Source: Alphaproteobacteria bacterium
Lineage (GTDB): Bacteria > Pseudomonadota > Alphaproteobacteria > Rhizobiales > Xanthobacteraceae
Direction of reading: 5' to 3'
DNA length: 55,956 bases
Assembly (NCBI GenBank): GCA_005884685.1
Contig: VBAH01000044.1
Span: 1 to 55,956, forward strand
The position numbers were made by a program, and so were the translations under genes. This document shows positions 18,899-28,822 of the stretch, piece by piece; the stretch's first letter is position 1; each line of letters opens with the position of its first letter. The notes beneath the pieces were generated by a model, which was not told the origin of the DNA, ran no database searches, and saw only the letters and a program-made list of their open reading frames with translations.

Positions 18899-19821
18899 CG
18901 CTCTTGCCTGACCAGACCAATGAAGATGTCCTCGAGCGAGCTTTGCGTCGTCTCGAGGTCCCTGAAGCGGATGCCGGCCCGGTTGAGATCCTGCAGCAGG
19001 GCCGTGATGCCGGTGCGCTCGCCCTGCGTGTCGTAGGTATAGACGAGGTCCATGCCGGCGGCGGCGAGCGTGAGGTTATGCGCCGCCAGTTCGCCCGGAA
19101 TGGCGTCAAGCCGCTGCTGCAGATGCAGGATCAACTGCTTTTTGCCGAGCTTGCGCATCAGCTCGGCCTTCTCCTCCACCAGGATGAGCTCGCCGCGATT
19201 GATGACGCCGATCCGGTCGGCCATCAGCTCGGCTTCCTCGATGTAATGCGTCGTGAGGATGATCGTGACGCCGGAGGCACGCAGATCGCGCACGATCTGC
19301 CACATGTCCTGGCGCAGCTCGACATCGACGCCGGCGGTCGGCTCGTCGAGGAACAGGATCCGCGGCTCGTGCGAGAGCGCCTTGGCGATCATGACGCGAC
19401 GTTTCATGCCGCCGGACAACGTGATGATCTTGCTGTCCTTGCGCTCCCACAGGCTGAGGTCCTGCAGGATCTTTTCTACGAAGGCCGGGTTCGGCGCTTT
19501 GCCGAACAGGAGGCGGCTGAAGTTCACGGTCGCCCAGACCGACTCGAAGGCGTCGGTGGTCAGCTCCTGCGGCACGAGGCCGATGAGCGCGCGCGCCGCG
19601 CGATAGTCCTTGATGAAGTGATGGCCGTCGACGAGCACCGTGCCAGACGTCGGATTGACGATGCCACAAACGATGTTGATCAGTGTGGTCTTGCCCGCGC
19701 CGTTCGGCCCGAGCAGCGCGAAGATTTCGCCGCGGGCGATGTCGAGATTGACGCTTTTGAGCGCCTGCAATCCCGACGCGTAAGTCTTGACGAGGTTCGA
19801 AACGGAAATGACGGGCTGCAT
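18895..19821 (-). CDS. ABC exporter ATP-binding protein, YadG/NodI-like
   Basis: This 308-residue ABC ATPase has Walker A '[11 protein letters not shown]', signature '[11 protein letters not shown]', Walker B '[12 protein letters not shown]' and the H-loop 'TTHYIEEAE'. A C-terminal extension of about 80 residues follows, as in DrrA/YadG. Start 19821 ([14 protein letters not shown]) is where the family begins. It is the first gene of a two-gene operon with the permease. Confidence 0.93.
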   Translation of the reverse strand: MQPVISVSNLVKTYASGLQALKSVNLDIARGEIFALLGPNGAGKTTLINIVCGIVNPTSGTVLVDGHHFIKDYRAARALIGLVPQELTTDAFESVWATVNFSRLLFGKAPNPAFVEKILQDLSLWERKDSKIITLSGGMKRRVMIAKALSHEPRILFLDEPTAGVDVELRQDMWQIVRDLRASGVTIILTTHYIEEAELMADRIGVINRGELILVEEKAELMRKLGKKQLILHLQQRLDAIPGELAAHNLTLAAAGMDLVYTYDTQGERTGITALLQDLNRAGIRFRDLETTQSSLEDIFIGLVRQER

Positions 19822-19958
19822 GCGGGCGGGGGCTGTTGGGCGAACGCGACGCACGCGATATAGGCCCTTGAGGCGTCGAATGCACGGGCCGCGGAACCAT
19901 CAATTGAATTGATGGCCGACCCGGGTTATCCCCTGCGCATCTTGCGTAGGATCATGAC

Positions 19959-20957
19959 TTGCAGCGGAAACACCAGTTCTCGATCGCGCCGATGATGGAA
20001 TGGACCGACCGGCATTGCCGGTTCTTCCATCGCACGCTCACGCGCCATGCGTTGCTCTACACGGAGATGATCACCACCGGCGCAGTGCTGCGCGGCGACC
20101 GCGCGCGTCTGCTCGGCTTCGATCCGGCCGAGCATCCGGTCGCGGTGCAGCTTGGCGGCTCGGACCCGCGCGCGCTCGCCGAATGCGCGCGCATCTGCGC
20201 CGATCTCGGCTACGACGCGGTCAACCTCAATGTCGGCTGCCCGTCGGACCGCGTGCGCGAAGGACGGTTCGGCGCCTGCCTGATGGCAGAGCCGCAACTG
20301 GTCGGTGAGTGCATTGCGGCGATGAAGGCGGCGGTCGCGGTGCCCGTCACCGTGAAGTGCCGCATCGGCATCGACGAGCAGGACCCCGAGGAGTCGCTCG
20401 ATACGCTCGCCCGGACGGTCGTGGCGGCTAGGGTCGACGCGCTGATCGTGCATGCGCGCAAGGCCTGGCTCGACGGGCTCTCGCCGCGCGAGAACCGCGA
20501 CATCCCGCCGCTCGATTACGGTCGCGTGTATCGGCTCAAGCGCGCCTGGCCCAATCTGCACGTCTCCATCAACGGCGGCATCGCCAGCGTGGAGGGCGCA
20601 GCCGAGCATCTCGCGCGTGTCGATGGGGTGATGATGGGCCGCGCCGCCTATCAGGAGCCGTGGCGGCTGCTCACGGTCGATCCGCTGATCTATGGCGCGC
20701 CCGCGCCTTACGGCTCCCCCAAGGCCGCGCTCGAGGCCTTTTTCCCCTACGTCGAGCGCGAGCTTGCCGGCGGCACGCGGCTGCATGCGATGACCCGGCA
20801 CATCCTCGGCCTGTTTCAGGGCGTGCCCGGCGCGCGTGCGTTCCGCCGTCACATTGCAACACACGCCGTCAAGCCCGGCGCCGACATTGCGGTCCTGCGC
20901 CACGCGATGGGCCTTGTCATGGACGCGCGCGCGGAGTTGGCGCATATCGCGGCCTGA
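19959..20957 (+). CDS. dusA: tRNA-dihydrouridine synthase A
   Basis: This FMN enzyme reduces uridines in the tRNA D-loop (U20/U20a in E. coli DusA). The 332-residue TIM barrel starts 'FSIAPMMEWTDRHCRFFHR'. It has the catalytic Cys94 in 'NLNVGCPSDRV', the FMN-phosphate segment 'ISINGGI' type ('HVSINGGIASVEG'), and 'GVMMGRAAYQEPW', which are DusA-specific. The start is TTG at 19959, with a stop codon four codons upstream in frame and AGGATC as a weak ribosome site; 'MMEW' at about 19992 would remove conserved residues. Confidence 0.95.
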   Translation: MQRKHQFSIAPMMEWTDRHCRFFHRTLTRHALLYTEMITTGAVLRGDRARLLGFDPAEHPVAVQLGGSDPRALAECARICADLGYDAVNLNVGCPSDRVREGRFGACLMAEPQLVGECIAAMKAAVAVPVTVKCRIGIDEQDPEESLDTLARTVVAARVDALIVHARKAWLDGLSPRENRDIPPLDYGRVYRLKRAWPNLHVSINGGIASVEGAAEHLARVDGVMMGRAAYQEPWRLLTVDPLIYGAPAPYGSPKAALEAFFPYVERELAGGTRLHAMTRHILGLFQGVPGARAFRRHIATHAVKPGADIAVLRHAMGLVMDARAELAHIAA

Positions 20958-20978
20958 CACGTTTCCCCGGAGCAACCG

Positions 20979-21806
20979 ATGATCCCCGGCGTTGCGCTCG
21001 GCGAACTCGCCTGGCTCGCCCTCGCGATTGTCGCCGGCGGTGTGGTCACCGGCATCCTCGCCGGCCTGTTCGGCATCGGCGGCGGCGCGGTCATCGTGCC
21101 GGTGCTGTACGAAGTGTTCCGCGTCATCGGCGTGCCCGAAGAGGTGCGCATGCAGCTGTGCATCGGCACTTCGCTCGCGATCATCGTGCCGACCACCATC
21201 CGGTCCTATTACGCGCATCGCGCGCGCGGCGCCGTGCTGCCCGATGTCATGCGCATCTGGATGGTGCCGATGGTCGTTGGCGTTGCGGCCGGTGCGGGCA
21301 TTGCGACGTTCGCCCCGCAGGCCGTGTTCAAGATCGCCTTCGTCGTGCTCGCGATGATCATCTCGGCGCGGCTGTTCGGCGGCGACAGGTGGCGGCTCGG
21401 CGACACGCTGCCCGGCCGCTTCGCGATGACCATCTATGGCCTCGCGATCGGCCTTGCCTCCTCGCTGATGGGTGTCAGCGGCGGCTCGATGTCCACCATG
21501 GTGCTCACACTTTATGGCAAACCGATTCACGCGGCGGTCGGGACCGCGGCCGGCCTCGGTGTGCCGCTGACCATCGCCGGCACGATCGGGTACGTGCTCG
21601 CCGGCCTGCCGCATCAGGCCTCGCTGCCGCCGCTCTCGATCGGCTTCGTCTCGCTGATCGGCGTCGCGCTGATGGCGCCGGTGTCGAGCTTCATGGCGAG
21701 CTACGGCGTGCGGCTCGCGCATTGGCTGCCGAAGCGGCAGCTGGAAATCGCGTTCGGAATTTTCCTGCTGCTCGTGTCGGTGCGGTTTATCGTAAGCCTC
21801 GTCTGA
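20979..21806 (+). CDS. TauE/SafE-family sulfite/anion exporter
   Basis: This 275-residue membrane protein has about eight helices and the internal two-fold repeat of the family: 'GILAGLFGIGGGAVIVPVL' in the first half and 'GLASSLMGVSGGSMSTMVLTL' in the second. TauE/SafE proteins are proposed to export sulfite, sulfoacetate or other organic anions. It follows dusA by 21 bases and may share its transcript. Its stop is 5 bases from the stop of the convergent aspartic protease gene. Confidence 0.9.
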   Translation: MIPGVALGELAWLALAIVAGGVVTGILAGLFGIGGGAVIVPVLYEVFRVIGVPEEVRMQLCIGTSLAIIVPTTIRSYYAHRARGAVLPDVMRIWMVPMVVGVAAGAGIATFAPQAVFKIAFVVLAMIISARLFGGDRWRLGDTLPGRFAMTIYGLAIGLASSLMGVSGGSMSTMVLTLYGKPIHAAVGTAAGLGVPLTIAGTIGYVLAGLPHQASLPPLSIGFVSLIGVALMAPVSSFMASYGVRLAHWLPKRQLEIAFGIFLLLVSVRFIVSLV

Positions 21807-21811
21807 CGGCT

Positions 21812-22513
21812 TCAATTTGCGCGCAGCACGAGCCGGTCGCCGCGCACTTCGGAGCTTTTCAGCCGGCTGAGAAAGCTCATCCCGAGCAAGCTTGTGCGCA
21901 ATTGCCCCGGCTGCGCGATCAGCGCGGGCACGGCGCGTTCCGTGATGCCGCCGACCTTGATGCGGTCGAGCGTGACTGGCGCGGCGCGCGTGCGGCCGTT
22001 CGCGGTTTCGACCGCGACCGAATAGTTGAGAAAGTCGAGCGGCAGGCCGGCCGCCTTGGCAGCCTCCTGCGTCAGCACCACCGCGCTTGCGCCGGTATCG
22101 TAGACGGTCGAAATGCGCGCGCCGTTGATCTCTGCGATGACCGCGAACTCGCCGCGATTGCCGCGCGCGATCTCGACAATGCCGCCGCTGCGCGAGACCG
22201 CGCGGCCCGGCAGCAACTCCGAGAGCACGCGATCGCCGATGTCGCGCAGATCGTGGCGGTAGGTGTAGCCGACCGCGAGCAATAGCCCGATCACCACCCA
22301 GAAGATCGCGGCCTGGAACGCCTCCGCGATGCGCTCGCGGAACAGCGCCAGCACCGCGCCGCCGATAAAGATGAGCAGCGCAATCTTATAGATCAGCGAG
22401 GCGAAATCGCCGGTCTCAAAGCCCGCGATCGTGCCCTGATCGTGGCGCAGCACCAGCACCAAGGCCCCGATGCCGAGCAGCAGCAGCAGAACCCAGAGGA
22501 GGCGGCTGCGCAT
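21812..22513 (-). CDS. Membrane-anchored retropepsin-like aspartic protease (TIGR02281/clan AA)
   Basis: This 233-residue protein has three N-terminal membrane helices (about 3-25, 38-60, 68-88). A soluble domain follows with 'GARISTVYDTGASAVVLTQEAA', the DTGA catalytic motif of a retropepsin-like protease, and 'LGMSFLSRL' near the end. The DTG aspartate is intact. Such proteins would dimerise to make one active site. The DUF1289 gene just upstream is separated by 9 bases, so they are co-transcribed. Substrate unknown. Confidence 0.88.
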   Translation of the reverse strand: MRSRLLWVLLLLLGIGALVLVLRHDQGTIAGFETGDFASLIYKIALLIFIGGAVLALFRERIAEAFQAAIFWVVIGLLLAVGYTYRHDLRDIGDRVLSELLPGRAVSRSGGIVEIARGNRGEFAVIAEINGARISTVYDTGASAVVLTQEAAKAAGLPLDFLNYSVAVETANGRTRAAPVTLDRIKVGGITERAVPALIAQPGQLRTSLLGMSFLSRLKSSEVRGDRLVLRAN

Positions 22514-22522
22514 CAGCTCTCC

Positions 22523-22729
22523 TTACGCCCGCCGTTGTTCAGCGGCGAGGGCAGGCCCGAGCCCATTCGCCTCGAGCCGCGCCGGCAGTTCCGCCATGAT
22601 GCGCTGCCGCTCGCTCTCGCCGAGCGACATCCAGCGCGCGATCTCGTCGAGCGTGCGGCCACAGCCGCGGCAAAGCTGCGAGCGCGGATCGACGGTGCAG
22701 ACCTTGGTGCAGGGGGAGGCGATCGCCAT
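22523..22729 (-). CDS. DUF1289 small cysteine-rich protein
   Basis: This 68-residue protein has the DUF1289 signature 'SPCTKVCTVDPRSQLCRGCG' with four conserved cysteines (C7, C11, C19, C22), then 'TLDEIARWMSLGESERQRI'. The cysteines suggest metal or Fe-S binding, but no function is established for the family. It leads a short operon with the aspartic protease. Confidence 0.9.
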   Translation of the reverse strand: MAIASPCTKVCTVDPRSQLCRGCGRTLDEIARWMSLGESERQRIMAELPARLEANGLGPALAAEQRRA

Positions 22730-22785
22730 CGGGTGCCTGGTTGCGAGTCGTGCGCGAACATAGGGATCGTGGACCGCAATGCAAA

Positions 22786-24354
<1,569 letters not shown>

Positions 24355-24480
24355 GCGAGAGCGTCCGATGGCTGAAAATTGCCGGTCGTTTGTGCATCAT
24401 AAACCTTAAGGGCGCCCTGAAAGACTTGGTTAACGCTCGGTTGGCGGCTAGTCTCACAGTGCGTTCAAGGGGTTTTCCAA

Positions 24481-25088
24481 TGAGACTGTACGACGGCGGC
24501 CGCGCACCAAACCCGCGGCGCGTGCGCATCTTTCTCTCCGAAAAGGGAATGTCGGTTCCGGTCGAGAAGATCGACCTCGCCTCCCTGCAGCACAAGACCG
24601 CCGAGTTCACCGCGCTCAATCCGCTGCAACGCGTGCCCGTGCTGGTGCTCGACGACGGCACCGTGATCACCGAATCGATTGCGATCTGCCGCTACATCGA
24701 GGGCCTGCGCCCGGAGCCGCCGCTGTTCGGTCGCGGCGCGCTGGAAGAAGCGCTGGTCGAGATGTGGAACCGGCGCGTCGAACTGAATCTCTATCAGGCG
24801 GTCTCGGCGGTGTTTCGCCATCTGCATCCATCGATGAAGGAGATGGAAGCCCAGGTCCCCGAGTGGGGCGAGGCAAATCGCCCGCGCGTGTTCGAGTTTC
24901 TCGCGCTGCTCGATCGCGAACTGAGAGGCCGCATGTTCATCGCCGGCGATCACTACAGCGTTGCGGACATCACCGGCCTGGTTGCGGTGGATTTCATGCG
25001 GCCCGCGAAGCTGATCGTGCCGGAAGAATTCGCCAACCTGCGCCGCTGGCACGCGCAGGTCGGCGAACGTGCGAGCGCGACGGCCTGA
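24481..25088 (+). CDS. Glutathione S-transferase family protein
   Basis: The 202-residue protein has an N-terminal thioredoxin-like domain, 'MRLYDGGRAPNPRRVRIFL', with 'NPLQRVPVLVLDDGTVITES' carrying the cis-Pro and the glutathione gamma-glutamyl site (ES). An all-helical C-terminal domain includes 'GDHYSVADITGLVAVDF' (the N-capping box). The position of the catalytic Ser/Tyr is not obvious; Asn/Pro in the first loop suggests a beta- or zeta-like class. Start 24481 is preceded by AAGGGG. One base separates it from the MBL gene, so they form an operon. Confidence 0.92.
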
Positions 25089-25089
25089 C

Positions 25090-25833
25090 ATGCGGCTCAC
25101 GGTCGTCGGGTCGGGGGACGCGTTCGGCTCGGGCGGGCGCTTCAACACGTGCTTTCATCTCGCGACCGAGCGCGCGAGCTGTCTGATCGATTGCGGCGCG
25201 TCCGCGATGCCGGCGCTGAAGGTGTGCGGGATCGACCCGAACACGATCGATGCCGTGATCCTCAGCCATCTGCACGGCGACCATTTCGGCGGCATTCCGT
25301 TCCTGATGCTGGATGGCCAGTATCTCGGCCGGCGCGAGAAACCGCTGCTGTTCGCCGGTCCGCCCGGCACGGCCGCGCGCATTCCGGCCGCGATGGAGGT
25401 GTTCTTCACGAATTCCTCCAAGGCAAACTATCGATTTCCGTGGAGCATCGTGGAAATTCCGGTTGGCGAGCCGACCGACGTGCTCGGCCTGCGCGTGCTC
25501 AGCGCCGAAGTGATCCACAATTCCGGCGCGCCGTCGACCGCGCTGCGCCTGAGCGACGGACAAAAGACTTTCGCCTATTCGGGCGACACGCAATGGACCG
25601 ACGCGTTGCTGCCGATTGCGGCGGGAGCAGACCTGTTCATCCTCGAGTGCTACGATTATGAGCGCGAGCTGACCGGGCACATGAACTGGAAAACGATCCG
25701 GCGGCGGCTGAAGGACTTCGCCGCGCGGCGTGTGATGATCACGCACATGAATCCGACGATGCTCGCGCGCATCGATGAGGCCAGGGCGGCCGGCGTGCTG
25801 GTGGCCGAAGACGGGCTGGTGCTCGAGCTGTGA
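25090..25833 (+). CDS. MBL-fold metal-dependent hydrolase, RNase Z-like
   Basis: This 247-residue metallo-beta-lactamase-fold protein has the metal motif H60-L-H62-G-D64-H65 in 'LSHLHGDHFGG', the bridging aspartate in 'FAYSGDTQW', and a late histidine in 'VMITHMNP'. The N-terminal 'VVGSGDAFGSGGRFNTC' matches the RNase Z/arylsulfatase/PhnP branch. It lacks an RNase Z exosite arm, so a phosphodiesterase or lactonase-like function is more likely than tRNA processing. It is expressed with the GST upstream. Confidence 0.88.
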   Translation: MRLTVVGSGDAFGSGGRFNTCFHLATERASCLIDCGASAMPALKVCGIDPNTIDAVILSHLHGDHFGGIPFLMLDGQYLGRREKPLLFAGPPGTAARIPAAMEVFFTNSSKANYRFPWSIVEIPVGEPTDVLGLRVLSAEVIHNSGAPSTALRLSDGQKTFAYSGDTQWTDALLPIAAGADLFILECYDYERELTGHMNWKTIRRRLKDFAARRVMITHMNPTMLARIDEARAAGVLVAEDGLVLEL

Positions 25834-25940
25834 ATGGTGGATGAACGAACTTGTTGGCGTTCCGTAGGTTTTGCGCCCTGAAACCGCTATAGTTCCACGC
25901 CACGCTCGCCGGCGGGCAACCTCTCACACGAGAACCGATA

Positions 25941-28103
25941 ATGTTACGCAAGCTCCTTTCCGGTTTCGGCATCATCGCCGCATTGCTGTTTGTTCTGGTG
26001 CAGCCGGCCGCCGCGCAGCAGCGTATCGCGCTGGTGATCGGCAACGCCGCCTATCCGAAGGGGCCGCTGCAGCATTCGCTGGCCGATGGTGGACTGGTCG
26101 CCGAGGCGCTCACCAGCATCGGCTTCGAAATCGTCGAGGGCGCGGACGTCAATTCCAGCGACATGCGTCGGCTGTTCGGAGAATTCCTGCAGAAGGTGAA
26201 CGCCGCAGGACCCAATGCGATCGCGTTCATCTATTACAACGGCTACGCCCTCCAGTTCGAAGGCGACAACTACCTGATCCCGGTCGACGCGCAGCTCAAT
26301 CGCGACAGCGAAATTCCGATCCAGGGCATTCGCCTGTTCGACCTCTTGCGTCCGCTCGCCGATACGCCGGCTGCTGCAAAGATCGTCGTAATGGACGCAA
26401 CGCGCGCGTTGCTGTTCCAGATCCCGGGCGGACAGCTGGCACCCGGGCTCGCGCCGCTCGAGTCCGCGCCGAACATGCTGATCGCGTTCTCCTCCGCGCC
26501 GGGGATCGTTGCGCCGGATGGACCGGGGCCGTACGGCCCATACGCCACCGCCATCGCCGAGATGGTGCGTGAGCCCGGTCTCGACATCGACACGCTGTTC
26601 GCGCGCATTCGCCTGCGCACCAACGAGACGACCGGCGGCGCACAGACGCCGTGGGAAGTCTCGCAGATGCAGCAGGTCGTGATCCTCGTCCCCGGCCAGC
26701 CCGCTGCGCCGCCGCCGGGCGCGCAAGGGTTTCTCGCCATGCCACAGACGCAGGTCGGCGCACCGGTGGTGCGCCACCGCGCGCCGCCGCGGCCGATCCG
26801 CGATATCGGACCAGAGGACGCATACGCCTATGCGGTCGAGCAGGATGATCTGCCGACCTACTCCGAATACGTCCAAATCTATCCGGACAGTGCTTACGCG
26901 CCGCGCGTCTGGGCCATGATCCGCGCGCGCCGTGAGGCGCTGTTGTGGCGCCATGCGTTACTGGAGAACACGCCGGACGCGTACTGGACCTACATCGAGC
27001 GCTACCCGGACGGCCTCTACGTATTCGATGCACGCCGCCGGTTGCGCCGGCTTGCCGCCGGCGACCGTCCGCCGCCGGGGTGGCGCATGCGCGTCTACGA
27101 CGATGTGCCGCTGCCGCTCGCCGGCGAGCCCGCGCGCTTCATCGGCGTGCTGCCGCCTGCGCCGCCGCCGCGGCGTTATCTCGGCCCGCCGCCGGCGTAT
27201 ATCGTGAACCTGCCGCCGCCGCCGCCGCGAGATCAGGGCGGTCTGCGGCGCAGCCAGCAGCCGGTGTTCCCGGTCATCATCAACCCTCCGCCGCCGCCGC
27301 CCGGCGCCATCGGCCGCCCGCCGGGACCGCCCGTGCCGGGCGCAGTCGCGCCACCGCTCGGACCGCCGCCCGGCACCCCGATCCAGCGCGGGCCAGCCGT
27401 CGTGACCCAGCCGCCACCTGGACAGCTTCCGGCTCCGCCACCGGGCGGTCTTGCGCCTGCGCCGGGACAACAGAAGGGACCTGCTGTGGTGAACCAGCCG
27501 CCCGCCGGCGCCGCTCCGGGTAGTCTGCCGCCCGGCGCAAAGGGGCCGCCGCCTGGGGTGAAAGGTCCGCCGCCCGGTGTGAAGGGTCCAGCCGCGCAAC
27601 AGACGCTGCCGCCCGGACCGCCGCCTCCGCCTCCCGGTCCGCCGAAAGGGCCTCCGCCTACCGGAGCGCCGAAGGCTGCGCCGCCGCCGCCACCTGGGCC
27701 GCCACCTGCGGTGCAGCGAGGTGCGCCGCCGCCGCCACCTGCGGTGCAAAAGGCCGCGCCACCTCCACCGCCGCCGGCACCGCCCAAGGCTCCTCCGCCT
27801 CCACCGCCGCCGGCTGTGCAGAAAGCAGCGCCGCCGCCGCCCCCGGCGCCCCCGCGGGCAGCGCCACCGCCGCCGCCGGCGCCACCGCGGGCAGCGCCAC
27901 CGCCACCGCCGCCACCGCGGGCAGCGCCGCCGCCGCCACCACCGCGGGCGCCGCCGCCACCTCCGCCACCACAACTGCGGGCGCCGCCGCCACCTCCGCC
28001 GGGACCGCCGCCGCAGGCGCAGAAGGGCCCGCCACCCGGAAAGGGGCCGGCCGGACTGCCGAAATGCGCGGTCACGGGCGGCAAGCAGCCCTGCGCTCCG
28101 TGA
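25941..28103 (+). CDS. Caspase-fold (C14) protein with lost catalytic dyad and polyproline tail
   Basis: This 720-residue secreted or envelope protein has the signal peptide 'MLRKLLSGFGIIAALLFVLV' ending at AAA-Q. A p20-like caspase domain spans about residues 28-250 ('RIALVIGNAAYPKGPL', 'YLIPVDAQL'). Active bacterial caspases have YxGHG and DACR. Here the sites read 'YYNGYAL' (His to Tyr102) and 'MDATR' (Cys to Thr154), so proteolysis is not expected. Two helical repeats with a 'YPDS/YPDG' turn follow (about 295-360), then a region of about 320 residues dominated by proline runs. The same fold without its dyad is known in other bacteria; function unknown. It stands alone, with 107 bases before it. 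Confidence 0.88.
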   Translation: MLRKLLSGFGIIAALLFVLVQPAAAQQRIALVIGNAAYPKGPLQHSLADGGLVAEALTSIGFEIVEGADVNSSDMRRLFGEFLQKVNAAGPNAIAFIYYNGYALQFEGDNYLIPVDAQLNRDSEIPIQGIRLFDLLRPLADTPAAAKIVVMDATRALLFQIPGGQLAPGLAPLESAPNMLIAFSSAPGIVAPDGPGPYGPYATAIAEMVREPGLDIDTLFARIRLRTNETTGGAQTPWEVSQMQQVVILVPGQPAAPPPGAQGFLAMPQTQVGAPVVRHRAPPRPIRDIGPEDAYAYAVEQDDLPTYSEYVQIYPDSAYAPRVWAMIRARREALLWRHALLENTPDAYWTYIERYPDGLYVFDARRRLRRLAAGDRPPPGWRMRVYDDVPLPLAGEPARFIGVLPPAPPPRRYLGPPPAYIVNLPPPPPRDQGGLRRSQQPVFPVIINPPPPPPGAIGRPPGPPVPGAVAPPLGPPPGTPIQRGPAVVTQPPPGQLPAPPPGGLAPAPGQQKGPAVVNQPPAGAAPGSLPPGAKGPPPGVKGPPPGVKGPAAQQTLPPGPPPPPPGPPKGPPPTGAPKAAPPPPPGPPPAVQRGAPPPPPAVQKAAPPPPPPAPPKAPPPPPPPAVQKAAPPPPPAPPRAAPPPPPAPPRAAPPPPPPPRAAPPPPPPRAPPPPPPPQLRAPPPPPPGPPPQAQKGPPPGKGPAGLPKCAVTGGKQPCAP
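27150..28050 (+). repeat. Polyproline low-complexity coding tract
   Basis: About 900 bases are dominated by CCG/CCA/CCT codons that encode runs of 4-8 prolines broken by Ala, Gly, Arg and Lys-Ala. Short units such as 'PPPPPAPPRAA' recur in tandem near 27820-27960. The plus strand is very C-rich, so the minus strand has many G-runs that could form quadruplexes. Copy number of the units is likely to vary between strains. Confidence 0.8.
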
Positions 28104-28251
28104 CGCCCGGGCTACCACCGACCGTGCCGGTTCCTACGTGCAGGGGCCGGCACGGCGCAGGGTTACGGACGCTGAACGCGCGCGGCTTGAACGCCGCCAC
28201 ATTCGCGGCGAATAATTGCGCTTACTGCGCGGCGGATCGATGGAGCGATTG

Positions 28252-28464
28252 ATGCGAAGACTCTCGACGGCACTGTGGATTGCGTTGGCGACGACGCCCG
28301 GCCTGCTAGCGCTGATGGCTCAGCCTGTGAGCGCGCAGTTCAAGTCGATCAGCGACGAGAAGGCCAAAGCGGCCGCGCCGAAGAAACAGGACGACGGCCA
28401 ATACAAGGCCGCGATCGAGCGCCTGCCCGACAAGAAGTTCGATCCGTGGGCGAATTTGCGCTGA
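28252..28464 (+). CDS. Small exported protein, family unknown
   Basis: This 70-residue product starts 'MRRLSTALWIALATTPGLLA' and has a clear signal peptide ending in 'QPVSA-QF'. A charged mature part of about 42 residues follows ('SISDEKAKAAAPKKQDDGQY'). GGAG lies about 7 bases before ATG 28252; an earlier ATG (28240) and a TTG (28216) are in frame. I do not recognise the family. The short Lys/Ala/Asp-rich mature part and the closeness to the caspase-fold gene are the only clues. Confidence 0.65.
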   Translation: MRRLSTALWIALATTPGLLALMAQPVSAQFKSISDEKAKAAAPKKQDDGQYKAAIERLPDKKFDPWANLR

Positions 28465-28621
28465 AGGCGGAACGCGCCCGCGTCGGACGACACGGGCCCC
28501 ACATCTGCTCGCGCTCGTCGCCGCCAAAGCGGTGGTCCGGTTCTTCAGCCCTGGCTTCCCGCCGGCGCCTGTGCTCGGGCCGACCGCAGGCCGGACCCGA
28601 GTACGCAGCGCCGGATGATTC

Positions 28622-28747
28622 TTACTTCTGGCCGATCGGCATCGGGGCCGACTTTCCGCCCGCCGTGGCGGCGCCCTTCTGCTTCTTGTTCCAGTCAGCC
28701 TTCGGCTTCTTCTTTTCCTTGTTGCTGCGCATTTGACCCTTGGCCAT
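28622..28747 (-). CDS. 41-residue basic protein, 'KGQMRSNKEKKKPKAD' type
   Basis: The product MAKGQMRSNKEKKKPKADWN plus 21 more residues is very basic, with 11 lysines, and is probably disordered. The opening 'KGQMRSNKEKKKPKAD' is one I recognise from many Rhizobiales genomes as a short conserved hypothetical protein. An AGGGAGAA ribosome site lies just upstream of the ATG. The function is unknown; the charge suggests nucleic-acid or ribosome contact. Confidence 0.75.
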   Translation of the reverse strand: MAKGQMRSNKEKKKPKADWNKKQKGAATAGGKSAPMPIGQK

Positions 28748-28822
28748 GACGCTTCTCCCTCGCTTGGTGCGCGTGTGGACAGTCGAATACTAGCATAGCT
28801 TTTCGCGGGCGGTGCGACGGCC

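Noticed and set aside
18137-19821. NodIJ nodulation-factor exporter
   Set aside because: The sequence resembles NodIJ/YadGH in general, but no nod genes or nod-box-like context occurs in the window.
19926-21815. 629-codon minus-strand frame
   Set aside because: It is antisense to dusA and the TauE gene, rich in His/Arg/Asp, typical of GC-rich shadow frames.
27800-27980. Possible CRISPR-like direct repeats
   Set aside because: The repeats are contiguous proline codons in frame, with no spacers and no cas genes.
26958-28118. Arg/Trp-rich and Gly-rich minus-strand frames
   Set aside because: They are complements of the polyproline tract; the composition simply mirrors CCG repeats.
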